DNA of 64,000 nucleotides, taken from contig NZ_LITU01000015.1 in NCBI RefSeq assembly GCF_001280595.1, positions 68,565 to 132,564 of the forward strand, written 5' to 3'. The position numbers and the translations under genes are program-made. A model generated the notes under the pieces. That model had not been told where the DNA came from. It did not search any database and worked only from the letters and a program-made list of their open reading frames with translations. How positions within the stretch are numbered: position 1 is the first letter of the stretch; every line of letters starts with the position of its first letter. This DNA comes from Paenibacillus xylanivorans. GTDB taxonomy: Bacteria; Bacillota; Bacilli; Paenibacillales; Paenibacillaceae. Below, one piece after another: positions 47,861 through 56,639 of this stretch.

Positions 47861-49912
47861 ATGATTGATGACCATCACAAGTTAGAAGGATTGAATTTAA
47901 TGGATACATACCAAGAAAGAGATCTGGGTGTCACGATGGAACCACAAGCCTGTAGTTTCAAAGTGTGGACGCCTGCTGCAACGCAAGTGGATATACTGTT
48001 ATACCCGCCTTCAACAGAGGGCACTCCCAATGAACAGAAGAATCAGAATGTACAGAAAGACATACCTATGCACATACAGGATCAGGGCATCTGGTCCCTG
48101 AAGCTCAAAGGCGAGTGGAACGGATATCGTTATATGTACCGCGTTACCTTTGAGGACGGACGCCAGGAGATTGCGGTTGATCCATATGCACGGGCTGTGA
48201 CCATGAATGGAGAAATGGGAGTCATCGTCAGGCTGGAACAGACCCACCCGAATGGCTGGAATGAGGATATTCGTCCAGAACTGGTGAGCCCGGTAGATGC
48301 GGTCTTATATGAGCTGCATGTGCGCGATTTCTCGATCCATGAGTCATCCGGCATGAGACACAAAGGAAAGTATCTGGCTTTTACCGAAATGGGTCTGCGC
48401 GATTCAAATGGGAATACACTGGGGATCGATCATTTGGCTGAGCTGGGAATTACTCATGTACATCTGCTACCGGTATTTGATTTTGCGACTGTGGACGAAT
48501 CGAAGGCAGATGACGGGACTTCCGATTGCTCACGTTATAACTGGGGATATGATCCGCTCCACTACAATGTTCCAGAAGGTTCCTATGCTTCACGTGCAGA
48601 TGAGCCGGAGACCAGAATTCGGGAGTTCAAATCGATGGTGCTCGCCCTTCATGAGAAGGGTATCGGGGTCATTATGGATGTGGTGTACAATCATACGTTT
48701 GATACGGCAGCCAGTTCATTTGAGAAGCTTGTTCCAGGGTATTACTACCGTCAGAATCCGGATGGCACGTACAGCAATGGATCAGGTACAGGCAATGAAG
48801 TGGCTACGGAGCGCCCCATGGTGCGCAAGTTCATCATCGATTCCGTAAGGTACTGGGCAGAGGAATACCATGTGGACGGATTTCGTTTTGACCTGATGGG
48901 TCTGATTGACATGGCAACGATGAAAGAGCTTGCAGCAGAACTGCATGCCGAGGTTTCTCCGTCCATCCTTTTGTATGGTGAACCCTGGGGAGCGCTGGAA
49001 TCACCACTTGGTGATCAAATGACACTTAAGGGGGCACAGCGTGGAGCCGGATTTGCCGTATTTAACGATAACTTCCGTGGAACGATCAAAGGCGATAGCG
49101 ATGGAACGGGAACGGGATTTGCTACAGGAGCGGAGGGGAAAGAAGAAGACATGTGGACAGGCGTCCGGGGAGGTATTACTGATTTTACGGCTGGCCCATC
49201 TGAAACGATTAATTATGTAACCGTACATGATAATCTCAATCTGTGGGACAAAGTCGCACGGACACAAGGATTGCACGATACACTGGGATTTATCACATAT
49301 AGCGAGGAGGGTCGTGTGAAGGGCAGTTCCAACGTGGAAGCGGCTGTACAGCAGGCGAATCCATATTTGCACGTTGACCCGGATCGCATACTGGAGAACG
49401 AAACGGTCCGGCGTTGTCTGCTTGCTAGTGGCATCGTTTTGACTTCCCAAGGGGTTCCTTTGATTGCGGCAGGAGATGAATTTCTGCGAAGTAAATACGG
49501 CGATGCCAATAGTCATGAGAGTGGGGATTCAGTCAATGCCATTCGGTGGGAGCAAAAGCAGGCGTTTAAGCCTGTTTATGATTATTATCGGGGGCTGATT
49601 CGTCTTCGGCGCGAGCATCCTGCCTTTCGTCTTCGCACCCGGGAAGAGATTGAGAAGCATGTTCGATTGTTTGAAAAAGGAAAAGGAATGTTGGCCTACG
49701 AACTGGCAGGAACGGCTGTCGGAGATTCATGGGGACGGATAATCATTATCTATAATGCTTCCAAAGAAACATGTACAACCTCCGTTCCTTCAGGTGCATG
49801 GAATGTGGTTGTAGAGGAGGGGCAAGCCGGCACCGAGGCGCTTCGCACAGTCAAGGACGGTCAGGTCCGCGTTCCCGCTATATCCATGATGGTTATGTAT
49901 TCAGGTGAATGA
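47861..49912 (+). CDS. type I pullulanase (GH13), first copy
   Basis: This 683-residue debranching enzyme cuts alpha-1,6 links in pullulan, glycogen or limit dextrins. An N-terminal CBM48-like domain (FKVWTPAATQVDILLY) precedes the barrel. The pullulanase signature YNWGYDPLHYNVPEGSY is present. GH13 regions are DVVYNH, GFRFDLMGL (nucleophile Asp344), YGEPW (acid Glu374) and YVTVHDN. There is no signal peptide, so it is intracellular, like B. subtilis AmyX. ATG 47861 has GAGAGGGG upstream; the frame from 47627 overlaps the previous gene. Its paralogue lies next to it. Confidence 0.93.
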   Translation: MIDDHHKLEGLNLMDTYQERDLGVTMEPQACSFKVWTPAATQVDILLYPPSTEGTPNEQKNQNVQKDIPMHIQDQGIWSLKLKGEWNGYRYMYRVTFEDGRQEIAVDPYARAVTMNGEMGVIVRLEQTHPNGWNEDIRPELVSPVDAVLYELHVRDFSIHESSGMRHKGKYLAFTEMGLRDSNGNTLGIDHLAELGITHVHLLPVFDFATVDESKADDGTSDCSRYNWGYDPLHYNVPEGSYASRADEPETRIREFKSMVLALHEKGIGVIMDVVYNHTFDTAASSFEKLVPGYYYRQNPDGTYSNGSGTGNEVATERPMVRKFIIDSVRYWAEEYHVDGFRFDLMGLIDMATMKELAAELHAEVSPSILLYGEPWGALESPLGDQMTLKGAQRGAGFAVFNDNFRGTIKGDSDGTGTGFATGAEGKEEDMWTGVRGGITDFTAGPSETINYVTVHDNLNLWDKVARTQGLHDTLGFITYSEEGRVKGSSNVEAAVQQANPYLHVDPDRILENETVRRCLLASGIVLTSQGVPLIAAGDEFLRSKYGDANSHESGDSVNAIRWEQKQAFKPVYDYYRGLIRLRREHPAFRLRTREEIEKHVRLFEKGKGMLAYELAGTAVGDSWGRIIIIYNASKETCTTSVPSGAWNVVVEEGQAGTEALRTVKDGQVRVPAISMMVMYSGE

Positions 49913-49950
49913 ATTTTCATAAGAGTTAGTTGTTTAGAAACATTAATGTT

Positions 49951-49986
49951 GCACCCTTTCTCCATTGTGGGGCGAGGGTGTTTTTT
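49951..49986 (+). terminator. rho-independent terminator after pullulanase 1
   Basis: CACCCT pairs with AGGGTG around an inner TCTCC/GGGG pairing, then TTTTTTG. The two pullulanase genes are thus separate units. Confidence 0.78.
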
Positions 49987-50064
49987 GCTTTTCTCCATCT
50001 TTTTTTTCATCAGGACAGGTACAAATGCTGTCAATCTATGGCGCTTGTTTACATATGCTGTATC

Positions 50065-50080
50065 TTGAAAGCGATTGCTA
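50065..50080 (+). promoter_or_regulatory. cre-like CcpA site before pullulanase 2
   Basis: TTGAAAGCGATTGCTA matches the cre consensus except for CA to CT near the end. It lies 150 bases before the start codon, a position compatible with repression by glucose. I see nothing else firm in the intergenic stretch after the terminator. Confidence 0.45.
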
Positions 50081-50228
50081 TGAGGATTTGCTTCACATTT
50101 AACATGCTAATTGAAAGCCTCTGTTCAACCGATATGTTGAGTACAGACAACCCCGGGTTGACAAATGACGTCCCGCTCCGTAACATCGGGACAACACGAA
50201 ATCAATGGATATAAAGGCGGTGGGAACG

Positions 50229-53108
50229 ATGCCGGAATGGACAGCTTTTCGTTATGAAGGCAACGATCTTGGCTTAACATATACTCGTGCGGCAAGCACA
50301 TTCAAGCTGTGGGCACCAACCGCACAGCAGGTTTCCATACTCATTTTTGATGATGAGGGATGTTACGATGCAAGTGGGAAAGTAACCGAACATGAGGATG
50401 GACAGAAACGGTCGATGACCCGTGACCCGGACGGAATATGGAGTGTACAGCTTGAAGGGGATTGGGCCGGACATTATTATATGTATTCCTTTACGCATGA
50501 GGATCAGCATATTGCCGTGGCACCGGATCCTTATGCTCGTGCTGTATCCGCGAATGGGCAGCGAACAGCCATAATTGACCTGGATACAACCAATCCAGTG
50601 GATTGGGAAGAGGATGTGAAGCCCGTATTTCTACGTCCGGCAGATGCAGTCCTATATGAATTACATGTGCGTGACTTCTCTTCCGACCCCCATGCCGATA
50701 TTCCTTATAAGGGCAAATATTTGGCATTTACTGCTTCTGGGTTGACGGATAGAGGTGGCAACTCCATCGGGGTAGACCATCTTGTCGAACTCGGCATCAC
50801 GCATGTGCATCTTCTGCCTGTAGCGGATTATCAGACGGTTGATGAATTGGCAGCGACAACGGATGCCGGTTCGAATGCCAAATTGCCATATAACTGGGGT
50901 TATGATCCGCAGCACTACAACGTGCCGGAAGGTTCCTATGCCACCGATCCGCGTGATCCTGCGGTTCGGATCCGGGAGTTCAAGGCACTTGTTCATTCCT
51001 TGCACCGACAAGGCATTCGCGTCGTGCTTGACGTAGTCTATAACCATACGTATAGCGTCGATGGCGGACCTTTTGAACGGGTTGTACCGGGTTACTATTA
51101 TCGTTATCGTGAGGACGGCACATTGAGCAATGGCTCGGGTGTAGGCAATGAACTGGCTACAGAACGGCCCATGGTGCGAAAATTTATTCTGGACTCTTTA
51201 CTGTATTGGGCAGAGGAGTATCACGTGGATGGATTTCGTTTCGACCTAATGGGTTTAATTGATACGGACACAATGAACGAATTGACCCGCGAGCTGAGAG
51301 AACAGATTGATCCGGCTTTTCTAATCTATGGTGAGCCTTGGACAGGCGGAGATTCGCCACTGGAGCGGAAAACGTTAAAAGGAACACAACGCGGTCAGGG
51401 CTTTGCCGTATTTAACGATCATTTCCGCAGTGCCATCAAAGGAGATAGTGATGGCCTCGGCAAAGGCTTTGTTACAGGAGCAGATGGCAAGGAGCATGAG
51501 ATTGCCATGGGTGTGGCTGGAGCGCTGGATGATTTTACATCTTCACCTGTGGAATCCGTAAATTACGTGACAGCTCATGATAATCTTAACCTGTGGGACA
51601 AAATCGCAACCACGATGTACCTCAGACATGATCTCGGTTTTCCGGTATGGAGGGATGGTCAGCCTGTGGAAGGGGGCAGTGCGGAATCGGCGGTTAAAGC
51701 GGCAGATCCTTATCGTTATGTTAATGCAGATGATGTACTTGACCATGAGATGGTCCGCCGGTCCTTGCTCTCAACAGGAATTTTGCTTACCTCACAGGGT
51801 ATTCCATTCCTCCATGCAGGGGATGAGATACTGAGATCCAAAGCAGGAGATCACAACAGCTATCGCAGCGGGGACGCCGTGAATACGATCACTTGGGCTA
51901 ACAAATCTCGCTTCAGACCTGTTTTTGACTATTATCGCGGCCTTATTCATCTGCGTCGCACACATCCGGCTTTTCGCATGATGAACGCCGAGCAGGTACG
52001 GCAACATCTTCGCATGATGCGTGCGGAAGGAAATGTGGTTGCATTTACACTGGAGGACGGAGCCAATCAGGATAGCTGGAATCAGATCGTGGTGATCTAT
52101 AACGGAACGGGTCAGCAGCAGCGAGTGAGTCTGCCGGAGGGTGACTGGCATATCGTGGTGAATGATCATCAGGCAGGTACAGACCTCATTGATACGGTGA
52201 GCGGGACCGCAATGGTAGAACGGTGGTCATTGATGGTACTGTATGACGCGGAGTATGCTGGCGGTGCTGAACCGGCTGTGATTGAGATTCACTCGCCGCG
52301 TCTTGTGTACAGTGCCGGAGAGATTGCCGGCTTGCGAGCATCGGTCAGAGACCGTTTTGGTAATGTGGTGGAGAACGCATCTGTGACCTGGAGTTCTTCG
52401 AATCCACACATTATTGCAATTCAATCCGATGGGACGATTCATACGGGGGAAGCCGGAGAAGCGACGATCAGCGTCCAATGTGGCACGATTACCACAGAGT
52501 GTACGTTGCAGGTCGATGACCTCCATCCGGAACGAATTGAAATTATAGGGGAATCGGTGATGTATACGACACGTGTCAGTCGATTCCGCGCCTTGGTTCT
52601 GGATCAATTCGGCCAGCCTTTGCAAGGTATGAAGATACGGTGGAGCTCGTCTCATCTGGAGCATGCGGCGGTTAGTACAGCAGGAATCGTGCGTGCTTTA
52701 ACACCAGGGTCCACCCAGATTATGGCGGAAGCTGGTGGGATTCAGGCATCGCTGAATATTAAAATCCACAAATCAATTTCGCGAATTGTCACTCTCCGAT
52801 ATGAACGGGAGGATCAGCGTTATGAGGGATGGGATGTCTGGGTATGGGGCACAGGCATGGAGGATGGAGCTATCCCGCTTGAGCGAGTGGGCAATGCAGC
52901 AGAAGCCCGTTTTCGGGTGGCTCCAGGACTGCATCATCTGGGCTTAATCATTCGGCTGAATCAGTGGGAAGCCAAAGATACCTGCGGAGATCGTTACGTT
53001 GATATCGGTCCTGAAGACGGAGATGTGCAGATTCTGGTTCACAGTGGGTCGGACCAAATGCAGGTTATCCGTGAAAGTGATGAAGAGGAGGACCGTAACA
53101 GCGCATAG
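50229..53108 (+). CDS. type I pullulanase with C-terminal BIG2-BIG2-CBM41 extension
   Basis: This is a debranching enzyme of about 959 residues. The N-terminal CBM48 (FKLWAPTAQQVSIL) and the GH13 barrel parallel the first copy: YNWGYDPQHYNVPEGSY, DVVYNH, FRFDLMGL with nucleophile Asp339, YGEPW with acid Glu369. After about residue 680 two Ig-like BIG2 repeats follow (VTWSSSNPHIIAI and IRWSSSHLEHAAV). A CBM41-like starch-binding module ends the protein (VTLRYEREDQRYEGWDVWVWG). No signal peptide is visible, odd for BIG2/CBM41 proteins. ATG 50229 follows GGCGGTGGG; ATG 50205 lacks a site. Confidence 0.9.
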   Translation: MPEWTAFRYEGNDLGLTYTRAASTFKLWAPTAQQVSILIFDDEGCYDASGKVTEHEDGQKRSMTRDPDGIWSVQLEGDWAGHYYMYSFTHEDQHIAVAPDPYARAVSANGQRTAIIDLDTTNPVDWEEDVKPVFLRPADAVLYELHVRDFSSDPHADIPYKGKYLAFTASGLTDRGGNSIGVDHLVELGITHVHLLPVADYQTVDELAATTDAGSNAKLPYNWGYDPQHYNVPEGSYATDPRDPAVRIREFKALVHSLHRQGIRVVLDVVYNHTYSVDGGPFERVVPGYYYRYREDGTLSNGSGVGNELATERPMVRKFILDSLLYWAEEYHVDGFRFDLMGLIDTDTMNELTRELREQIDPAFLIYGEPWTGGDSPLERKTLKGTQRGQGFAVFNDHFRSAIKGDSDGLGKGFVTGADGKEHEIAMGVAGALDDFTSSPVESVNYVTAHDNLNLWDKIATTMYLRHDLGFPVWRDGQPVEGGSAESAVKAADPYRYVNADDVLDHEMVRRSLLSTGILLTSQGIPFLHAGDEILRSKAGDHNSYRSGDAVNTITWANKSRFRPVFDYYRGLIHLRRTHPAFRMMNAEQVRQHLRMMRAEGNVVAFTLEDGANQDSWNQIVVIYNGTGQQQRVSLPEGDWHIVVNDHQAGTDLIDTVSGTAMVERWSLMVLYDAEYAGGAEPAVIEIHSPRLVYSAGEIAGLRASVRDRFGNVVENASVTWSSSNPHIIAIQSDGTIHTGEAGEATISVQCGTITTECTLQVDDLHPERIEIIGESVMYTTRVSRFRALVLDQFGQPLQGMKIRWSSSHLEHAAVSTAGIVRALTPGSTQIMAEAGGIQASLNIKIHKSISRIVTLRYEREDQRYEGWDVWVWGTGMEDGAIPLERVGNAAEARFRVAPGLHHLGLIIRLNQWEAKDTCGDRYVDIGPEDGDVQILVHSGSDQMQVIRESDEEEDRNSA

Positions 53109-53159
53109 CTGTCTAGGTTATAATTTCATACAAATAGTTGAAAAGTATAGGCTTAACAG

Positions 53160-53189
53160 GCAGTCGGAAGTATTCCGGCTGCTTTTTTG
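53160..53189 (+). terminator. rho-independent terminator after pullulanase 2
   Basis: GCAGTCGGAA pairs with TTCCGGCTGC, followed by TTTTTTG. Confidence 0.9.
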
Positions 53190-53243
53190 TTCATCAGAAA
53201 GATACATTTTCTCCCGAAAAATAAAAAAACTGTGCAAGTCAGT

Positions 53244-53270
53244 GTTTGAGATGGTCTTTCATTGGGGTAA
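53244..53270 (+). promoter_or_regulatory. candidate sigma-B-type promoter of ctc
   Basis: GTTTGA (53244-53249), 15 bases, GGGTAA (53265-53270) closely fits the general-stress consensus GTTTAA-N12-15-GGGWAW. It is about 110 bases before ctc, the gene in which sigma-B promoters were first defined in B. subtilis. Confidence 0.6.
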
Positions 53271-53387
53271 ATATAGATATGGCCCCAGATTCGGCCAAGC
53301 ACGAAAAGGCCATTCTGGTCTAAGAGAGAAGCTTATGGCTTCCTAACAAATATGAAGTAAGGATCCCTTGAAGGAGGATGTTCAATC

Positions 53388-54020
53388 ATGAAATCCAACG
53401 GAAAAATGGCTCAACTTACGGCAACACCAAGAACTGAAAAGAAAGGTGCAGCATTGCGCTTGTTAAGACAAGGCGGACGTGTTCCGGCTGTCGTTTATGG
53501 CCCGGGATTGGAAGGTGCCGCGATACATGTGGATGAAAAAGAAATGCTGAAAGTAGCACGTACAGGTCGCTCCGAGATGTTCAACCTCAATCTGGAGGGT
53601 GGCAAAACGGTTCCAGTGCTGATCAAAGATCAGCAGGAACGCAACGGACGTCTGCTGCACGTGGATTTCCTGCAAATTTCGAAGAACAAGCCGATCAGCG
53701 TTAGTGTATCGATCGACTTCCAAGGCACTGCAGCCGGCTCCAAGGCAGGCGGTGTGTTCCAGACACAGGAATCTCAACTGGAGGTCGAAGGACTTCCAGC
53801 TGATCTGCCAACCTCCATTGAGGTGGATGTTAGCGGACTGGAAATTGGTGATCGTTTGACGGCCGCAGATATCAAGCTGGATAAAGGTCTGACTCTGGTA
53901 ACGTCAGCTGATTCCATTATCGCTTCCGTGATGCCGCCACAAGCAGCTGAGGCAGAGCCCACGGCTTCTGCTGGTGAAGCGGAACCGGTAGCATCAGAAG
54001 AGCCAGCCAAAGAAGAATAG
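53388..54020 (+). CDS. rplY: 50S ribosomal protein L25/general stress protein Ctc
   Basis: This 210-residue protein binds 5S rRNA in the large ribosomal subunit. The N-terminal L25 beta-barrel (about 1-95) includes LRQGGRVPAVVYGPG and VLIKDQQ. The C-terminal TL5-type domain (about 100-190) contains SVSIDFQGTAAGSKAGGVFQ. The tail is Glu/Ala/Pro-rich. AAGGAGG precedes the ATG. In B. subtilis the gene is ctc and is heat- and salt-induced; the stress-type promoter seen upstream agrees. Confidence 0.95.
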   Translation: MKSNGKMAQLTATPRTEKKGAALRLLRQGGRVPAVVYGPGLEGAAIHVDEKEMLKVARTGRSEMFNLNLEGGKTVPVLIKDQQERNGRLLHVDFLQISKNKPISVSVSIDFQGTAAGSKAGGVFQTQESQLEVEGLPADLPTSIEVDVSGLEIGDRLTAADIKLDKGLTLVTSADSIIASVMPPQAAEAEPTASAGEAEPVASEEPAKEE

Positions 54021-54054
54021 GGAGTCAGAATATTTAATATTCTGAACCTCAACC

Positions 54055-54084
54055 AAGCCCGGTCGTGATGATCGGGCTTTTTTA
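54055..54084 (+). terminator. rho-independent terminator after ctc
   Basis: AAGCCCGGTC pairs with GATCGGGCTT, then TTTTT. A second weaker hairpin, CAGAATATT/AATATTCTG, lies just before it. Confidence 0.9.
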
Positions 54085-54450
54085 TGTTGGAAAGGGCTAA
54101 TCCCGGTGTGTGGTAACCTATCCCGTTTTGACTTAAGAGAGATTGCCGCATAGTCCCGTTATTCGTTATGATGTTAAGACAGAATAACCCTCTCGTTCAA
54201 GTTGCGCAGTTAGGCAAGTTGACGTTTGATGAGCGCTTTGCATTGGTTTAGGGGCAATTGGAGAGACAGGAATATTCGCTGACAGGCTTGAGCTCAGGTA
54301 TGATGTTGGAGATCTGTTTGCGTGGCACAGCATTACAGTATACTATGATTCGGAGTAGTAATTCACTTCGGCAGAAATAGCAGTCTGATTTGCCTAGAAT
54401 AACCAAGCTAAGCTATCGGGTAATTTGCACAAGAAAGCAGGTTTCACATC
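54085..54450. other. non-coding stretch, possibly decayed sequence
   Basis: I find no intact gene in these 366 bases. In one + frame from about 54170, MMLRQNN...LTFDERFALV runs to a TAG and then continues GQLERQEYSLTGL. In another, about 40 codons ending DLFAWHSITVYYDSE are open to TAG at 54358. Neither has a ribosome site. They could be remnants of a lost gene or chance. A promoter for 54451 must lie in the last part. Confidence 0.35.
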
Positions 54451-54969
54451 ATGTTTGATCCGACGATTTATGACAATTTAAAAGTAGGCTTCGAAAATTA
54501 CCTGTATGATCTTGATAATTTGGATGCACTTATTTCCATAACGGACCGAAAGGATCAGCTGGAGATGGCGCGTATGTCCAGAGAGTTCGTGTTGCAATTC
54601 TGCCTGAGAGATTGCCCTCACGTAACAGGCGAAGTGGTCCTGAGTACATCGCTTGAGGAGCTCGCGGCTGAAATTCTGGAGACATCGGGTGGTCAATCAG
54701 GTTGCCATTTGCGACTACGGTTTGGGATGGTTATTAAGGAGCCTGAGACTCAATGTCCGGCGATTAGCTCCATATTACAACAGAGCTGGCCGGAACAACG
54801 GAAGTTGCAGCATATTCATTATATATTTGAAGATCAGCCAGCAACGTATGCTGTCACAGCTGAGGTACATTTTGACCGCATTGTGAATGAAGATCAGATG
54901 GGAGATATTCCTGAACTGTGCGACCATATGGTCAATGTGCTGACTAAATTATTGCAATTGCACAAATAA
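54451..54969 (+). CDS. hypothetical protein
   Basis: This 172-residue soluble acidic protein has no signal peptide, membrane segment or motif that I recognise. It begins MFDPTIYDNLKVGFENYLYD, and a mixed alpha/beta pattern runs through to LCDHMVNVLTKLLQLHK. GGTTTCAC is the only weak ribosome site before the ATG. It has its own strong terminator and good codon use, so it is probably real. The FDPTIYDNLKV start suggests a conserved Bacillales family of unknown role. Confidence 0.75.
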   Translation: MFDPTIYDNLKVGFENYLYDLDNLDALISITDRKDQLEMARMSREFVLQFCLRDCPHVTGEVVLSTSLEELAAEILETSGGQSGCHLRLRFGMVIKEPETQCPAISSILQQSWPEQRKLQHIHYIFEDQPATYAVTAEVHFDRIVNEDQMGDIPELCDHMVNVLTKLLQLHK

Positions 54970-54976
54970 AAAAGCT

Positions 54977-55016
54977 AAAAAGTCTTGTCTCTGGTCAAAG
55001 AGACAAGACTTTTTTT
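54977..55016 (+). terminator. rho-independent terminator
   Basis: AAAAGTCTTGTCTCT pairs with AGAGACAAGACTTTT, followed by more T, 8 bases after the gene. Confidence 0.92.
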
Positions 55017-55170
55017 CATTTTTTTTGAATGCCAAGTAGGATATCAGGCGTAGGTATAAGGACTTGAAGTTAATATTTTACGCAAGCAAGTAAGAGAATG
55101 TATATTTAATAAGCCGAATAAGTGCGATTGAACTATATACATAAGGTGAAATTGCGAAAATGAGTTTGGG

Positions 55171-55196
55171 ACTAAAGATTTAGTACCGGACTAAAG
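55171..55196. promoter_or_regulatory. candidate operator before the WYL regulator
   Basis: ACTAAAGATTTAGT is a palindrome (ACTAAA/TTTAGT). The half-site ACTAAAG repeats 12 bases downstream of the first base of its end. It lies about 50 bases before the regulator start, suited to autoregulation. This is inference only. Confidence 0.4.
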
Positions 55197-55241
55197 GAAC
55201 TAGTTTTCCTTACCGATAAAATATCGAAGGGGAGAAACTAC

Positions 55242-56207
55242 ATGACAGAGAAATTAATTCGTCTTCTGCGTATACTTCAGGCTATACAAGCGAATCCCGG
55301 AATTTCCGCCAAAGAATTGGCGTTGAAATGCGGTACAACTGTGCGCACGATTTATCGCGATCTCCGAATTTTGGACAGGGTTGCCCCTATCATGAATGAA
55401 GGTTATGGCAAGGGGTATCGGTTCATTGGTGAATTTGCCATGTATCCTCTGGATTTTACCGAACAGGAAGCCATGGTATTCTCCATGCTTCCATCCGTGG
55501 TGGATACTTCGCAACTCCCGGCTGAATTCGATTCAGCTTTTGACAAGGTGATGACAGCCCATACCAAAATGAAATCGAGAAACAGTGACATTGTAGAAAA
55601 TATCGCAGGTATTATTCGTATGGGCACACCTGCATACCGGGAAGAAGGGAAGTATCCCAATTTGCTTATTCCAGTTATTGAAGCCATTCTGGATCAACAA
55701 ACGATTCGAACCCAATATCACACGCTTACGAAAAATGAAATTACGGTCCGCGACATTGATCCCTATTACCTCATTCCGCGCGATCAGCGTTTCTACTTGA
55801 TTGGTTATTGTCACTTGCTGAAGAAGGTCCGTTTGTTTCGGATCAGTCGCTTTCTGGACGTTATACAGACCGATACCCATTTTGTTATGGGTGATTTCAA
55901 CATAACGCAGTTCATGAAAAACACGTGGTCCATTGATCGTGGGGATAAACTGATTCATTTTAAAGTAAGGTTCAGTAAAGAGGTGGCCCCCTACATAAAA
56001 GAAGAAGAAATGTTTGTTCGTCCACGAATGACAGATATGCCTGATGGCGGATTGTTATTTGAAGTAACGCTGAACAGTAGTCGTGAATTCCTGAAATGGT
56101 TATATCAATTTGGTCCCGAAGCGGAGGTCCTTGAACCCCGCGAATATCGTAAAGAAATCCGTAAACAACTCATAGAGTGGATGAAGCATTATGAGGAAGA
56201 TCAATAA
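55242..56207 (+). CDS. YafY-type transcriptional regulator (HTH_11 + WYL domain)
   Basis: This 321-residue regulator has an N-terminal DeoR/HTH_11 winged helix at about 5-60 (NPGISAKELALKCGTTVRTIYRDL). A WYL ligand-binding domain covers about 140-215 (YYLIPRDQRFYLIGYCHLLKKVRLFRISRF). A WCX domain covers about 235-315. WYL proteins sense nucleic acids or nucleotides in several phage-defence and DNA-damage circuits. GAAGGGGAG precedes the ATG. The HIRAN-domain gene follows 46 bases later, probably in the same transcript. Confidence 0.9.
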   Translation: MTEKLIRLLRILQAIQANPGISAKELALKCGTTVRTIYRDLRILDRVAPIMNEGYGKGYRFIGEFAMYPLDFTEQEAMVFSMLPSVVDTSQLPAEFDSAFDKVMTAHTKMKSRNSDIVENIAGIIRMGTPAYREEGKYPNLLIPVIEAILDQQTIRTQYHTLTKNEITVRDIDPYYLIPRDQRFYLIGYCHLLKKVRLFRISRFLDVIQTDTHFVMGDFNITQFMKNTWSIDRGDKLIHFKVRFSKEVAPYIKEEEMFVRPRMTDMPDGGLLFEVTLNSSREFLKWLYQFGPEAEVLEPREYRKEIRKQLIEWMKHYEEDQ

Positions 56208-56253
56208 TTTCAACCCATCTAAATTTAAAAAAATGTGTAAAAGGAGCTTTTTG

Positions 56254-56616
56254 ATGAGTACCAAATTATTTGCAGCCATGTATGGAATGGAACATTATCA
56301 TGGTGTAGAAGCTTTAAATGTAGGTGATACCCTGTTTCTGGTCAAAGATCCCGACAATCGGGTGGACCCTCAAGCCATTAAGGTAGTGGTTCCCCCTATT
56401 GGGACGGTTGGATATATTGTTAATAACCCTCTGCTCGTTCCTCACGGCTGCTGGACAGGCTCGGGAATCTATGATGCTTTCCGCCAGCAGACCTGTGCTA
56501 AGGTGAGATTTACCATGAAAGATATGATTATTGTGGAATTAATTGAAATGATGTATGTTCCTGTTCCGCATATGGATAGCTTTATTGCAGATTGGCAGTC
56601 ACGTGAAAAAGCCTGA
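56254..56616 (+). CDS. HIRAN-domain protein
   Basis: This is a small protein of about 120 residues, almost all of it one HIRAN-like domain (GVEALNVGDTLFLVKDPDN, VDPQAIKVV, GTVGYIVNNPLLVP). HIRAN domains in HLTF/Rad5 bind 3' ends of single-stranded DNA, and stand-alone versions occur in bacteria near repair genes. I chose ATG 56254 because AAAAGGAGC lies upstream; the longer frame from 56191 overlaps the regulator. Linked to the WYL regulator. Confidence 0.78.
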   Translation: MSTKLFAAMYGMEHYHGVEALNVGDTLFLVKDPDNRVDPQAIKVVVPPIGTVGYIVNNPLLVPHGCWTGSGIYDAFRQQTCAKVRFTMKDMIIVELIEMMYVPVPHMDSFIADWQSREKA

Positions 56617-56639
56617 CGAAAGTAAAATCGCAACTGGAT

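Noticed and set aside
52999..53346. 115-residue frame across the end of pullulanase 2
   Set aside because: It crosses the terminator and the ctc promoter and has no coding character.
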